Positions 48,570 to 61,100 of a stretch of 64,000 bases of DNA are shown in pieces; positions within the stretch are counted from its first letter, which is position 1, and the number at the start of each line of letters is the position of its first letter. The stretch comes from Spirodela intermedia (taxonomy: Eukaryota > Streptophyta > Magnoliopsida > Alismatales > Araceae). A program made the translations under genes and the position numbers. The notes beneath the pieces were generated by a model that searched no databases, had not been told where the DNA came from, and was given only the letters and a program-made list of their open reading frames with translations. The stretch covers positions 6,829,221 to 6,893,220 of the forward strand of contig LR746270.1 of NCBI GenBank assembly GCA_902729315.2, read 5' to 3'.

Positions 48570-51500
48570 ATGGCGAGTGTTGCTGCAGAGGTGCTGAAGA
48601 GGGAGGAGGATCTGCTTCTGGGATCCTCCATCTTTGACTCCCGGATGGGTCAGCCCCCTCTCCCTGTGGACGGTGCTGTATGCTTGGTTGGGATTTGGAT
48701 TTCTTTCTGTGGATGGTATCGTTGATCTGCCGAATTTGGAGTTGTTTTTTTCTTTTTTGAGTGTATCCTGTGCTCGTCTGATGCTTGCTCCCGCTGTCAC
48801 GGTTCGCACCGAGGTAATCTTCTTATTGCTTGTGCGCTGGGGTTGGGCTTTGAAAGGGTCGGGATTCTGTCCTTATCACTCTAATGACCCCCCATTCTAA
48901 CCCTCCCTGATTTTCACCTGGAATTCGTTTTTATTCTCTTGATTAGGCCTTCGTTCTTGACAGTACTCTGTTTTTCGTTTTTTTTAATAATATTTTATGT
49001 TAATCTGTTTTGTTACCGTAGGTGGGGAGAAAATCAAGACGCGCGGACAGCTGATTGAGAAGAAGATCGATCTCCTCGAAAGCTTGGCTGGCAAGGTACT
49101 GTGCGTTAATCTGATCAAGTTTCTACGCTTTGGACCTTTGGAGTCGTACGTCGTCCACTCTATAACTTTCTCTGATTACAACCGAGTCAGTCGTCTGTTT
49201 CACTCTGTCTTACGTGACTCTGTACTACCAATCTTCAAACATGAAATATCAATATTCTTTAAAAATTAGCTATTCTATTGTATATCTGTGTTTGCATTGA
49301 AATTAACTTTGGTAATTCACTAAACGTAGGAATCTGGTAATCTATAGCCTTTGTGAGCTTTCCTTAATTCAGTTAATTTTTAACCCTGCATATGTTTTAG
49401 TTGTGAATTCTCTGTAACCATATTTACCATCACCGATATTGTAAATGGTGCTCAGTTTTTTTTTTTTTGGTCTTCTTCGTTGTAGTTCTTTGCCGATTTG
49501 CTTTACAGTTCTTAATCAATAGTTATGCTTTATCTGGAAGAACTTATAAATTAATTCAAATTTTATTTCATTGAAGGACATTTTCTTAATCAAACTTTCG
49601 CCCCTTCCAACTGAAAGGGCTCTTCTGACATTTCAAATTGCATCACCCCGAAGCGATTTTACTTGTAATTTTGCGTGCAACTGTTTTGTAAGAAAGGAGT
49701 AGATATTGCCATGGGACACATAACTTCTCTATGCTTTAACCGTTTCATTTCCTTTGCTCAGTGCAAAGCACAACACTGCTGGCATCTGGTTTTTCACATC
49801 TTTGATGGCCAAGCTTGCTCTGACTCCTAGTGTAACAGGTGACAGCTGGACAGTTATCTCTTGAACATGAAGTTAGATACGGTAATCATGGGTGATTCTG
49901 TGTGGAGATAGCCATGACTATAGCGACTACTTCTGATTCCTGCCTCTAACCTATGCTTCACCGAATTCTTTGGTCATGTTCCAGTCCCTTGAAACGAGGG
50001 CACAATGTGTGATCAAGTGATTCGCTGTCTTTCAAGAATACATTGTTCAGAAATTGTCTCTTTTTAGGTGAATCGAGTCAATATTATAAAATCAAATCGG
50101 CACAACACTTAATTATAAGAACAGTAATAGAAATGTTAAGAAGTTTCTTTTTATCATCTATTAAGTTGATAAAAAATTATGAGAATGAAATCAAGATATC
50201 GATAGAACCTTGTCACTATTGCAATCTGTATGTACTTTTCATTCTCTATATCTTTAAATGGATCATACTGTATTTTTCAACATAAAGAAAGGTAAACACG
50301 TGGGTGTTTGAACCGGAAACCACAGAGTATTGCTCCCGTTTTCTGCCTTCTTCTTAAAATCATTATTTAATACATAGAATAACTAATATCGTGCAAAGAT
50401 AGAGTATAAATCTTTATTTTAAGCATTAGTTGGGCGCATAAAACCGTCCTTCTAGGATTCTTTTATGTTGCTAGGCCTGAAATGTTTATCTTTGTTTGTA
50501 TTCGATTGGATGAATTATCCAGCGTCATATTCCCTTGACGTAGTATGTTGATAATTTTTCGTGTTAACAGGTTAGTAATCAGAGATCACGCAGATGGTTA
50601 AATGATCGTTTATTGATTGAGCTTGTTCCACGTTTGAATGCAGAAGAAATTAGAGGCCTTTTTGCTCCACCACCATGGGGTAAAAATTTATTATATAGAA
50701 TAATTTATGGTTTTATTGGTTGTGCTTGTTATCGTATTGTTCACTGCTAGCCCAAAAGCCTGCATAATTTTCTTTTACAATCAGTCTGCGGACATTCGAT
50801 TTCTTAAGCAAGTGCCGAAGTTTTCTTGAAGGTTATAGTTTAACTTTCTAGTTCAGAACTGATTATCACCAAGGTAGCCTGAAGATCAAGTCCTGGGGTA
50901 AAGGTAGCAGAAAAGCTGAAATGCCAGGGCAAGGGGAGAGTATACAAGAATATTAAAAGAGGAAATATATATATATATATATAAAAGAAATCTTTTACAC
51001 TACGTAGTTTAAGTTTAGTAATCTATATACACCGATGTGCTTTTAACTCAGAATGTCAAAAATGCGAAGGAAAGGCACACACATGGGGAGAATTAGCTCT
51101 CATTCTAAGGCGTCTGTTCCTTTGTATAACCGCTCACTGTTAGATTCTTCTAATACAAAAACTTCAGTTAATGCAAATTTGGCCTTATTATTTATTTGAC
51201 ATAGGAGAAATATTCTTGACTATCGTTGAGAAGGCAGACCAAATTTGTATATTTTCTTCAGTTTACAATTTGATAGCATCTGTAGCTAACTGTTATGAAA
51301 ATTACTGAACTCGTGAGTTGCAAGTTGAATAATTCTTTGACTATTTATTATTATTACTATTTTTACTGTGTCCATTCTGGGATTGGTTGTTCAGTCGTTT
51401 ATCTAGAAAATATTGTATTCTAAGAGGGTCTAGGAGTCGCTTCATCGCAAATATTGTATACGAGATCTGGCTGTTAAGCACCTCATCCGTTCGTAATTTC

Positions 51501-52824
51501 TAGAAACTTTTATCAGTGAATTTATTTTCTGTGTATTGTATTTTTTTATCCGATTCTTTTTTTTATTTTAAGAAAGTTGGTACTTTTTCTCCTGTAGGCG
51601 ATGAAGTACCATTGTCTGCATTATCTATGACCAATGTAGGCGAGTGGGATTGTTTCAGAAACATTGACATGGACAAAGAGGTTTGCTATTCCCTTTTTCC
51701 AGTTAATGATTCTGACATGCATGCCTCTCAAAAAGGTTCATGATTTTCGTGTTCCTCAGATTCTCTGTTTCACTAACTCAGTTCTAAAGTTGACCGCAAG
51801 ATCCTTCATAAAATCGAATCCTTCTTGAAAATTTTCTGACGAGAATTAATAAACATGCCAAGTTCACTGATTACTACCCCCATCAGACAACTGTGGTCCA
51901 TTTTCTGTCAGAATTTTTCTATTTTGTATGGCTGCCGACAATGATCCTCCCCCAGAGAATGTTGCAGTAGAAAAATGACAAAATACGAAGAACTTATGAG
52001 TAACCTATCTTCCTGTTAATCCCATGACCCTCGGCGACAATGAGGATCCGTGCTATCATTGTCCAGGTCGACTGTCATATCTGGGGAGTAGATATGTTTC
52101 ACTAATTCAGTTCTAAGATGTACTTTTGTTGCTTGCAATGAGTCCCAGATTAGTGCAACAGCTGATGGGATTTCTGAATTTCTGTTGGCGCTTGAATGTT
52201 TCAGACGAGGATGATTGAAGGCCTGGAGACCTTCATGAGAAAGCGAGAGGACCCTGCGGCCGCCGAGAAGGCCATTGCACTGCGCGCATGGCACAGAATA
52301 GACCGCCGGACACGAGAAGCCTTGAGGCGTAATTTCCTTCCGGATCTCGTTCAGAGTTACGAGGTAGTAGATGACTGCTGTTTGAGATTTTCCTTCTCTC
52401 AGAGATGCATCTGAAAAGCCTTGTTGGGGCTCTCCTCTCTTCAGAAATGCCTCCAGGAGTTCATCAGCGGCAGTGGGGACGGAGAGGCGATGGTGCTCCA
52501 TGTCCAGGACCCCTTCCGTAGACTGGTGCTCCACGGCGTCTGCGAGGTGCGGCCTCCTCACCTTCCCAAAACTCTTCTTCTTCTTCTTTTTCTTCTTCTT
52601 CTTCTTCTTCTTCTCCTCATCCTTGTGGTTCTTCTTCTGGGTTTCCTGCTCTCTTGTGCTGGCAGTTCTACGACCTGGTGTCGGTGACGCAGACAAGCAC
52701 CGGGGAGGGGAAGGACTGGAAGATGACGACGATAAGGAGGAAGAAATCGGGGTCCCAGAGGATCCCTCCCAACGTCACCATGGCAGGTTTCATGAGGGCC
52801 GCCAAGCAGCACGGGGCATCGTAG
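48570..52824 (+). CDS. R3H-domain single-stranded nucleic-acid-binding protein
   Basis: Seven exons (48570-48648, 49022-49095, 50571-50679, 51598-51680, 52205-52363, 52445-52546, 52666-52824) join in phase to 254 residues, matching the small plant R3H proteins in length and order. N-terminal EVLKREEDLLLGSSIFDS is followed by KTRGQLIEKKIDLLESLAGK, then VSNQRSRRWLNDRLLIELVP and GLFAPPPWGDEVPLSAL...WDCFRNIDMDKE. The R3H fold is in the second half: AWHRIDRRTREALRR leads to VQDPFRRLVLHGVCEFYDL, with the defining Arg194-x3-His198. R3H domains bind single-stranded DNA or RNA; the cellular role of this small subfamily is unknown. The tail is basic (IRRKKSGS) and ends MRAAKQHGAS. Intron 6 is a 119-bp intron largely made of (CTT)n. 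The ATG at 48570 is the first in frame with the conserved start. Confidence 0.92.
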
Positions 52825-52984
52825 ACCCACTCCCACGCCAAGCACGAGGTTCTTCTCTTCCCTGGTTGTAGATAGTAAGTTCCTTCTAGATTTGTAAATT
52901 CAAGAAGACCCATGATTGGTAGATATCTGCTGCTGCTGCTGAGTTGACTTGTAGCCTTGAATGCTCCTCTCGTTGGTTCCCGTT

Positions 52985-53560
52985 GACAGCATTTTGCATA
53001 TTTTCGATACATTTTTTTCTATGGTTATAGATTGGGATCTATAATCCGTTGCAGGTCGTGGTGGGCACATGTGCATTCTTGAATGGGTTCTAAGAACGAA
53101 ATAATTAAATACTCTCCAAAGTCAACGCTGACCAATTTGGTGTCTAGAGCCCGGCAGAAGTCAAATCCGACGTTGTGGGTTCACTTTGACTGTACTATGC
53201 ATTTTTGCGATTAATTTTTACTATGGTTGTAGATCCCGGTTGCTTGTGGTGGGCACATGTGCTTGAATGGGTTCTTACGACGACATAGTTAGATAGTCTC
53301 CAAAGTCAACGCTGACCAGTTTGGTGTCTTGAGCCTGGCAGAAGTCAAAACCGACGTTTTGGGTTCCCTTTGACTGTATTATGCATATTTTCGATTCATT
53401 TTTCCTATGGTTATAGATCCCAGTTTCTTGTGGTGGGCACCTGTGCTTGCGACTGCATTCTTGAGTGTGTTCTTACAACGACATAATTAGATAGTCTCCA
53501 ATGTCAACGCTAACCAGTTTTGTGTCTTGAGTCGGGTAGAGATCAGATCCGACATTATAA
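52985..53560 (+). repeat. Three diverged tandem copies of an about 186-bp unit
   Basis: 'gtgggcac' recurs at 53061, 53249 and 53433 (offsets 188 and 184). Around it in each copy are 'ctatggtt(a/g)tag', 'gggttctta', 'tagatagtctccaa', 'gtcaacgct(g/a)acca', 'tgtcttgag' and 'tccgac'. The array lies between the R3H stop and the BSP-like gene and forms most of the latter's promoter. Confidence 0.85.
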
Positions 53561-53746
53561 AGTGGGCTCCTCCTCCCTACCCCCCCGTCGGCCTGGCTAG
53601 CCTGGCCTGCGGTGTCTCATGGCTGAGCTTGAAAGGTCAGCAGCAGCCACAGGCTCTCCCCATTGATCTGGATCCTCCAGGACATCCATGTGGACGATTA
53701 ATTGATTATATATATGTATCCAAGAAAGCTCCTCCTGTGGTCATCC

Positions 53747-54571
53747 ATGGAGGAGCCCCTCCTCCCGGTGGCCTACCCGGAGGCGGAGGCCAGCGGCGGC
53801 GCCGCTTCGCAGATCTCGTCCTCGGTCGTCGCGGTGCGGCTCACCACGTTTGTCGTCTTCGCGGTCCTCTCCCTCTGGGCCAACCACGAGGCCTCCAAGG
53901 GCTTCCAGGTCGCCGTCCTCAGCGGCGGCGGGGGCACCGCCGCTGCCCCGCGGTTCGACCTCATGTTCGTCTCCAATGGGCGGGCGGCGCGTGCCCTGCT
54001 CTCGGCCAGCGGGGCGGTGGAGCGCGTCCTCTTCTCCGGCGCCGGCGAGAGGAAGCGCGTCGACCGCGTCACTCTGCAACTCGCTCCGGCGGAATTCTCC
54101 GGCGACGTCGCCGTACTGCGCGGAGGCCCCGCAGAGAGCGAGTTCACTCTTCAGCTCAGCTCTCGCGTCGTCTTCTCCTGCGACGGCGGTTCGGCCATGG
54201 CGGCGGCCCTCCGCCGGGGGATGGCGGAAGTCTGGCTATGGGACGGGCAAGGGGCGGCGCCGCCGGACCTCCTCGACGCGATGGCGGAGTTCCTGTCGGC
54301 GCCGCAGGGGGCCGCCGGCGGAGGAGCGGCGGCGAGGCTCGTACGGCGGTGCGAAGGAGACAGCGGTGGTGGCTTCGTGGCCCGTCTGAACGTGGCCATG
54401 AAGGGCCGGTGGCGGCCCGAGATGGTGGCGGAGGCGGTGGGCTCCTCGCCGGCGACGGCCTGCAGAGCGTCGGTATCGTCGGCCGTGGAGAGTCTGGGAT
54501 TGGAGACGACCGTCGGGCGTGGACCGGCGCCGCGGCGGCACGTGATGCTGGGGGCCTCGGCATGTGGGTAA
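53747..54571 (+). CDS. Membrane-anchored BSP-family protein lacking the zinc-protease motif
   Basis: Intronless, 274 residues, GC-rich. An N-terminal MEEPLLPVAY is followed by one hydrophobic helix (about 28-45), suggesting a membrane anchor in place of the cleaved signal peptide of classical basic secretory proteins (PF04450). The rest follows the BSP order: RVDRVTLQLAPAEFSGDVAV, then LRRGMAEVWLWDGQGAAPPDLLDAMAEFL (155-183) and the C-terminal FVARLNVAMKGRWRPEMVAEAVG (210-232). In canonical BSPs the middle block is a metzincin-like HEMTHVWQW; here it is RGMAEVWLW (157-165), so both zinc-ligand histidines and the catalytic Glu are gone. It cannot be a zinc protease of the normal kind. Plants have similar non-canonical members, so this is probably an old subfamily of unknown role and not a broken gene. 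The start is chosen at MEEPLLP; an upstream in-frame ATG at 53714 lies next to the TATA-like 'tatatatat' (about 53706). Confidence 0.8.
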   Translation: MEEPLLPVAYPEAEASGGAASQISSSVVAVRLTTFVVFAVLSLWANHEASKGFQVAVLSGGGGTAAAPRFDLMFVSNGRAARALLSASGAVERVLFSGAGERKRVDRVTLQLAPAEFSGDVAVLRGGPAESEFTLQLSSRVVFSCDGGSAMAAALRRGMAEVWLWDGQGAAPPDLLDAMAEFLSAPQGAAGGGAAARLVRRCEGDSGGGFVARLNVAMKGRWRPEMVAEAVGSSPATACRASVSSAVESLGLETTVGRGPAPRRHVMLGASACG

Positions 54572-55104
54572 CGGGCTACCCACCACCCCCCTGGAAGCGA
54601 GAGAGAGAGAGAGAGATAGAGAGGGGAGATATTGGGCTTCATTATTAATATGGGCTCGGCCCAAATATAGGTCGGGCCTTTCGAAGTTGACCAAATAGAG
54701 GTCTGCATGGACAGTGGGGGCATTTCGTTCGTTCCCTCCGTAAAAAATTAGACCGTTGACCAGCAGCGTAATCATTTATCCCTCAGATAACGCATACGGA
54801 TTTTTTATAAAAAATCCACTGCTGGACCCGTTTAGTTATAATAATAATAATAATTAAATTTGGAATCGATCTCATTAAATGAAAATATGAAGATTTTTCA
54901 GAATATAATTGAATTGTAGAAAATTATAAAGACGCGTTGAATAGCTGTTTCTTAGATGTCCGCGGAAGTTTCCGAGGGAAGGGTCTCCTCTGCCCCCTTC
55001 TTCCTCCCTTCTCCGGTTCCAGCAATTCCCTCTCTGGACTCCGTCGCAGATCCCTCCCATATCCGGATCGCCGCCGCCGGCCGGCAGAAGGGTAGGCGGC
55101 CGCC
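54572..55104. other. Intergenic spacer and LUL promoter/leader
   Basis: A (GA)n run at 54599-54626, then AT-rich sequence with (TAA)n at about 54837-54855, then a GC-richer leader from about 54955. No other gene. The long minus-strand frames here are antisense shadows of the flanking GC-rich exons. Confidence 0.55.
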
Positions 55105-58100
55105 ATGGGCCACGGGTGGAGCAAGAGATTGGACGACTGGATGTTCCCCCAGCGGTACCAGTACAACCTTCCCCCTCCTCCGCCTCGGCCACCTGTTATA
55201 GCTCCCTCCCAGATGCCCTCCTCTTCTCCGCAGCCCCCATCTTCCTCGGCCGCCTCCTCCTCCTCCTCTAACCCTTTTCCTCCTCCCGCCTCGTCGAATA
55301 CTCCCGTCTCCGCCTTCTCGCCGCCTCCGCCGCCGCCGCAGCAGCGCTATTTGTACGCGGCCAACGCTCCTTACCCCTCGGGGGGTCCTTGTTACCCCCA
55401 TAATCAGGGGGGGGCTTATCCGTCGGCGGTGCCTTACCCCGGATCGCAGCCAAATGGGTACAGCTTCTATTATCACTACCCGCAAGGCGGCAACGGGCAC
55501 CCAGCCGGGTTTACGGGAAGGTCGAATTACCAGTATTATGCCGTAAATCAGGGACCTGTTTGGTGGCCGCCACAGGCGCCGATGCCCTATCCAGCTTCCT
55601 CCTCTTCCCTAATGGTGCCACAGCAACCGCCACCGCCGATTGTGGAGCACCAACAGGCAATCACTATAAAAAACAACATTAATCTGCACAAGGACACAAT
55701 CTTACTCCAGAGAGATGAACAGAATCCCGATCACTGGCTCGTCTCCTTCACCTTTGATGCCTTGCTTGACGGGAGGTTAGTCTATTCAGCAACTTCTATT
55801 TTTGTCCTTTTTTGTGAGAACTTTTTGGTTGGCAGTTGTGAGCAAGGGATAGAAATTTTTAGAAGACAAATCTCTTGATGATTACGCAAAGTAATTAATA
55901 AGTGTAATCCACTAAATGATGATTAAGCGTCTCCAACATGACAGTATGCTATCACATAGATACTCACCTATCTAACGTTTGCAAAGTGGCGCATTTAATC
56001 TGTAGCCCTCAATGACTCAGAAAAATTGAAACTTGAGACATTATTTCATGTCTGTGATCGTGATAGACGCATTTTTGAACCGTTCAGTTCTGAGGGATTC
56101 TTTCTGCTTGCGGTTTGCCATATTGTACTTTTTTTTTGGTTACTTTCTGATGCTGAACTGCCATAGAAAAATCATATGTGGTAGTTGGTCAACTGTATTG
56201 GTATTATTTTCTTTTCCTTTTTATTTCTTCTCTTGTTGGAGGGGTGTGGTTTCATGCATCAATGTTGATATTCGCTGCACAAACAAAAACACGTTTGCAC
56301 ATCATCGTGTGATCCTAGTAGTTACAGTGACTGAGGAGATGACCCACTATTTCTCTGCCTAGATGATGCCTACCTTTCCTTAAGGCTCCAACAAAATTCA
56401 TGATGTATAGTATCAACTACTGGTTATAGGTATAAGTTGAATAGGAACTATTCCCACATGTATAAGTTGAATAGGAAAAACTTCCAATTTATGAATTCGT
56501 ATCGAACAGTCCATTGCCTATGGTATAAAAGTTTAAGCAACTCATTTTGGATCATATATGAAGAGATTCTTTATTGGATTTGAATCCTTTTTATGTGTTT
56601 GGCGAACGTCTCACTGTTCTTGCTTAAGAGCTTCAAGTGTTGCTTTCATGATGATTTATTTCCAATATAAGTACTGAGCGTTTGCAAGGGTTTCGTTCAT
56701 TATTTATGGTTAATTTCCATAAGCTTTTATCTTCTATCAATCTTTTAGGTCCACGCTCATCCAGAGTTCTTGGGATGATAATAATGAAAAAGAAAACTGC
56801 CATATATATTTCACTAGAACCAATTTTCAAAAAATGACAGAATTGGGGACACCTTTAAAACAAACAGAAAGTGTTTTTCTTGTTATGCACTTAGTAGGAA
56901 TCTTAGAGTTAATCTTCTGATGCTACTCCTCGTTAACAATGGAAATGACAATATCCAACATCCATAAAGCGGGAGTGATTTGGAGGTTTATATCCTAAAA
57001 AAATTTCAACAGATATCACACAGTAAAAATGAGGATAAGTGGATTTAAGGAACACATGTGGTGATAAAGTTCGGTAATAATTGGTTTTAGATGCTTAGAC
57101 TTCATGGTTCAGCAGTCAATCTCCAGCACTCCTTGATTAGAGGGATGTAATGATCTGTTTGTAAGGCGGCCATGGGTAAGGCCTCACATGAAATGTTTCA
57201 TAAGTCGTCCCATTTCTTCTTCACAATGTAGGAAAATGTGGCCCTTTCATGGATCTTAGACTCCTTGCTGTTTTATTTTCTAATTATTTCTTTAATTTGT
57301 GGATCATATTTATATGCAATCTCCTTTCAGTAGCATTATTCTCTTTTTGACATTTTTCCGTTTATAGAATTCAGCAAACCAAGCAACTTTCTAGATTACA
57401 AAGCTCTCATTTTGGATGACACTCTAATGTGCCTGTCAACTTATCTGGATTAAAAAAATCCACATCTGGAAATGGGGATTACCTTCAATTGAGAAGTTAA
57501 TTGTCAGGGCTCTTCTGTTTCGTTCTTTTCTTTCTCCTGTTTCTTTTTGTCCATTCTAATATCCTTTGCCCGCTTGTAATTAAGTTAGATAAAGTGGAGT
57601 TCAGGCTTAATCTGTTAGAATAGAGAGATTAACTGTTGCTCTTCCCATCTCCATTTGCGTAGAGAAGATGGAGGAAGGATTTAGAATGGGAGAGAGTACA
57701 GGGGAGAAGGAATGAGGTGCAGCCTTCCCACTTTTTTTCATTTTCTATTTAGTTCCATTTAGAAGGGAATGTTGGCTCTGGGCATCTTTCACATTTTTAG
57801 AAATGGGAGGGGGGAGGCGATACTGTTTGAATGGGGGCTACAATGTTTTGTTTTCTTGCCAGATGGGGTGTGTGAGTTGAGCAAGACTGCCCGGGAGAGA
57901 AGGGAGAGAGTGGCTGCTATAGTCTGTGAAGGGAGGATCTCACTGCTCTGCCAGAGCGCTCCAATCCCCTAGTCCGTGGAAACAATTGAGATTAGCTACA
58001 AGAATCCCCGACATTGGTGGCATGATTGGGTTCCCAACCGCTATGGCTACAGCCATGCTCCTTTTGCTCACTGCAGCTGCAGCTATTGCACTAGCTTCAG

Positions 58101-61100
58101 CGAGCTCATTGCTGGTGTTCACAAGATACGGGTGGAGCGTGGCAAGTAAGGAGGTATTTTCAGGTTCTTTGACATGAGCTTCTGGCAGCCAAAGTTTATT
58201 CATAGCCATAGGTGTAGGGTGGGAGAATTCTGGGGTGATACAGGATGAGGTTTGTGGGCAGTAGAGAGTTTTTTGGGAGGGGGGGTATTGTGAGTTATGA
58301 GTCAAATTAACACGTTGGGTTATCTCATAACCCTAGTTGAGTCGTTAAGTTGTATTTGTCTTGTAGGAATTATTGGAGTTTATCCAAAATTTACATTCCT
58401 GAGGACTTATAATCAAAATAAAGGACTTTTCATATTTAATAGGGATCTGAAACCAAGCGACCCATTTCAAAAAATGTGAAAGTTTACGTTTCGACTTGAT
58501 ACATGTCATATCCCTCATTATTCTCAACTAAATGCGATTCAATCCAATACTAACGTTATTGACCTCAGGATATTGCCACCCAGAGAATAGAAAACAAATA
58601 AATTGGGTAACAAAACATTTTGATTTAAAACGGAAGTAATATTTCTCTCTCGACCAAGAAAGATGGTGTAATTTCGTTGAACTCAGTTCTTATGGCCTTA
58701 TTCCGCAGAGATGTCCTTTATATATAAATCAAAGATAAATGAAATTACTATACACATATAACGTACAAAAAATCATAAAAATATATATTATCTTAATTTT
58801 ATAAGAAAAGACATGCATGTAAAAATATGAAAATTACAAAAATATTGTTCAAAAGAATGACGAATTAACTATTTTCCATTTATGCTCAAGTGTCAACTTG
58901 GGTTGGGATCTTGTTCTATCGTATGATCCGGCAGCATTAATGCATCACATTGCCTGTTCCTATAGCCTCACACACTATGAAACATGTCACATCAGCCAAC
59001 TGTCTTAGTGTTTCATGAGGCAAATTCATGACAGAATGGTTTATAGGGACATACACACTCTGTGTCTGGGCTGATCACCTTGGGGATGTCTTAAGAACCA
59101 TGGTACAATAAATGGGCTAATGGATTGCTATCTTGTATTCATTAGTCTTCCTGAAAACATTAAAAATTCAATCAAATGAAGATTTGACAAAATCTTGATT
59201 GGACTAATGCAGTTAATCAGTTCTCAATTTGGATGCTGCCCTCCTATTACTAGATTGACTAAAAGTTTTTTAATCTGAAATAATCTATTTGACTCTTTAC
59301 TAAATTTACTGTCTCAACCAAAAAACTTGCTAATTCAATGTTCATATTATGTTTTATTGCTCTTTGTATTTGAACCTTCTTTTCCTGAAAATATCCCTTA
59401 TTTCAAATTATTCATCAAATTTAATTTTGTTTTCTTCCCACTCGTAGAAAACTCCTTCCCACTGCCCCTTATGTAGAAATACCTTTGGCTAGCATATGCC
59501 CAATCCTTGTTTTTACTCTGTTACCTAGTCCATTTGACTATTTATCATTCAGCTCTAGATTTCTTGCAATATTCCTCTTTTAAGGATCTTTCCTCAATGA
59601 TTCTTCCATATTGTGAAGATGCCTTAACACGATGATATTCTTCACAATATTTCTCTTTCAAGTATTTTTCCTCAATGATTCTTCCATAATGTGGAGATGC
59701 TTTAAGACGATGATACTCAAAATTTGGCATAGGACTCGTGCAGTGAAACATGACTGAAGTTACCATAATTAGGTCCTTTTATGGCCCCATCCTGGGTGGA
59801 CAGAACGGCAGACAAATAATAACCTGTATCAAAGATGCCTTTGAGAACTAGTGCGTTATCTGATATTTGCTAAAAAATAAGATAGGCATTTATATGTTTT
59901 GATCACTATTTTAATGATCTATTATATATTATAACAGGGAGGGACACAACTCTTTAAAATATTAAAAATTGTTATGGATTTTTCTTATCAAATGGATAGT
60001 CATATCTTGCTTACTAAATGGTCAGTAATTTTCCAACGATATTATATTGACATTATAGCATCGCATTCATCTTGATTGTGGGATATTAGAACCTTTGTGA
60101 AGTCTAAAATATCTTCTGGACATGTGAGAGTAGTTGGAAAATCGGCTTATCCTAGTCGATGGTGACAAAATCATATGGGATCATGGGTTCCTGATCTCAT
60201 TAATCCATCTATTTTTTTCTGGAGGGTAGACTGGCTACTGCTTGAGGAAGAAGGCAGTCGCAACATTAGCAGATGGTGGGAAGTTGGTTGGAAAGAATTA
60301 GGACGAAAATTTACTATGCCCACTGTCAGTGCCATCCGCTCCTTACCTATCGGCAGCTTGGATTGACTTAAAAAGTATCATATATTTATGTTTTTTCTAT
60401 TTGAAAATTTTATAAGTATTTGTATAAAATTGAAAGTGTTATTTTGATTTTATTTTAACCATGTTGGTCGTCTTGTCCCCTAGGGCCAGTTGACTGGTCT
60501 GCCTGGATTTCTATCTGCATCACATTGAGCATAGGTCGCCAAGAGTTTAATCCTTCCATGAATATTCACGTTGCTGATCTGTTCAGGAGTTCTTTTTATT
60601 CAAAGCAGGTTCTTTTTATTCTACTACCTGTACCTTTACTAAGCTTGTGTTTTTATTTGCAGCATCACAATATACTACTTTGCTAAAGAGGGAGAGAAAT
60701 GTAATATCTTGCCTATGGATCCTGACATTTACACTCCTGTGACGGAAAACTTTCAAAAAGGGATTGGACAGAAATTTTGTCAGTCATCAGGTCATGGGAT
60801 TGATCTTGGATTCTTTGAGCTGGATGCCCTTTCAAAGCCGTCTCAAGAGGATGTCTTCCCGCTTGTTGTAAGTGCCAAGACATGGGCAGAGGCGACACCC
60901 ACCACTGACGAGCAGCATCAGAGTCCGGCACATTCTGGGGCACAAATTACACAAGCCGTGATAGAGAAAACTAATGACGACAAATTAAAAGTGAAGGTGA
61001 TTAAGCAGATATTATGGGTTGATGGCGAGCGATATGAACTGAGGGAGATTTTCGGCCTTGCAAGCAGTGCAAATGATGATACCAATGGGGATGATTTGGG

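Noticed and set aside
52016-52696. 226-codon minus-strand open frame with a poly-lysine run
   Set aside because: It is antisense to R3H exons 5-7 and its Lys run is the (CTT)n tract of intron 6 read backwards. The plus-strand exons match a known family.
53527-54648. 373-codon plus-strand frame rich in Arg and Gly
   Set aside because: Shadow of the GC-rich BSP-like gene in another frame. Composition is typical of an out-of-frame GC-rich exon, and the 53747 frame carries the family motifs.
54952-55500. 182-codon minus-strand Arg/Gly-rich frame
   Set aside because: Antisense shadow of the Pro/Ser-rich first exon of the LUL gene.
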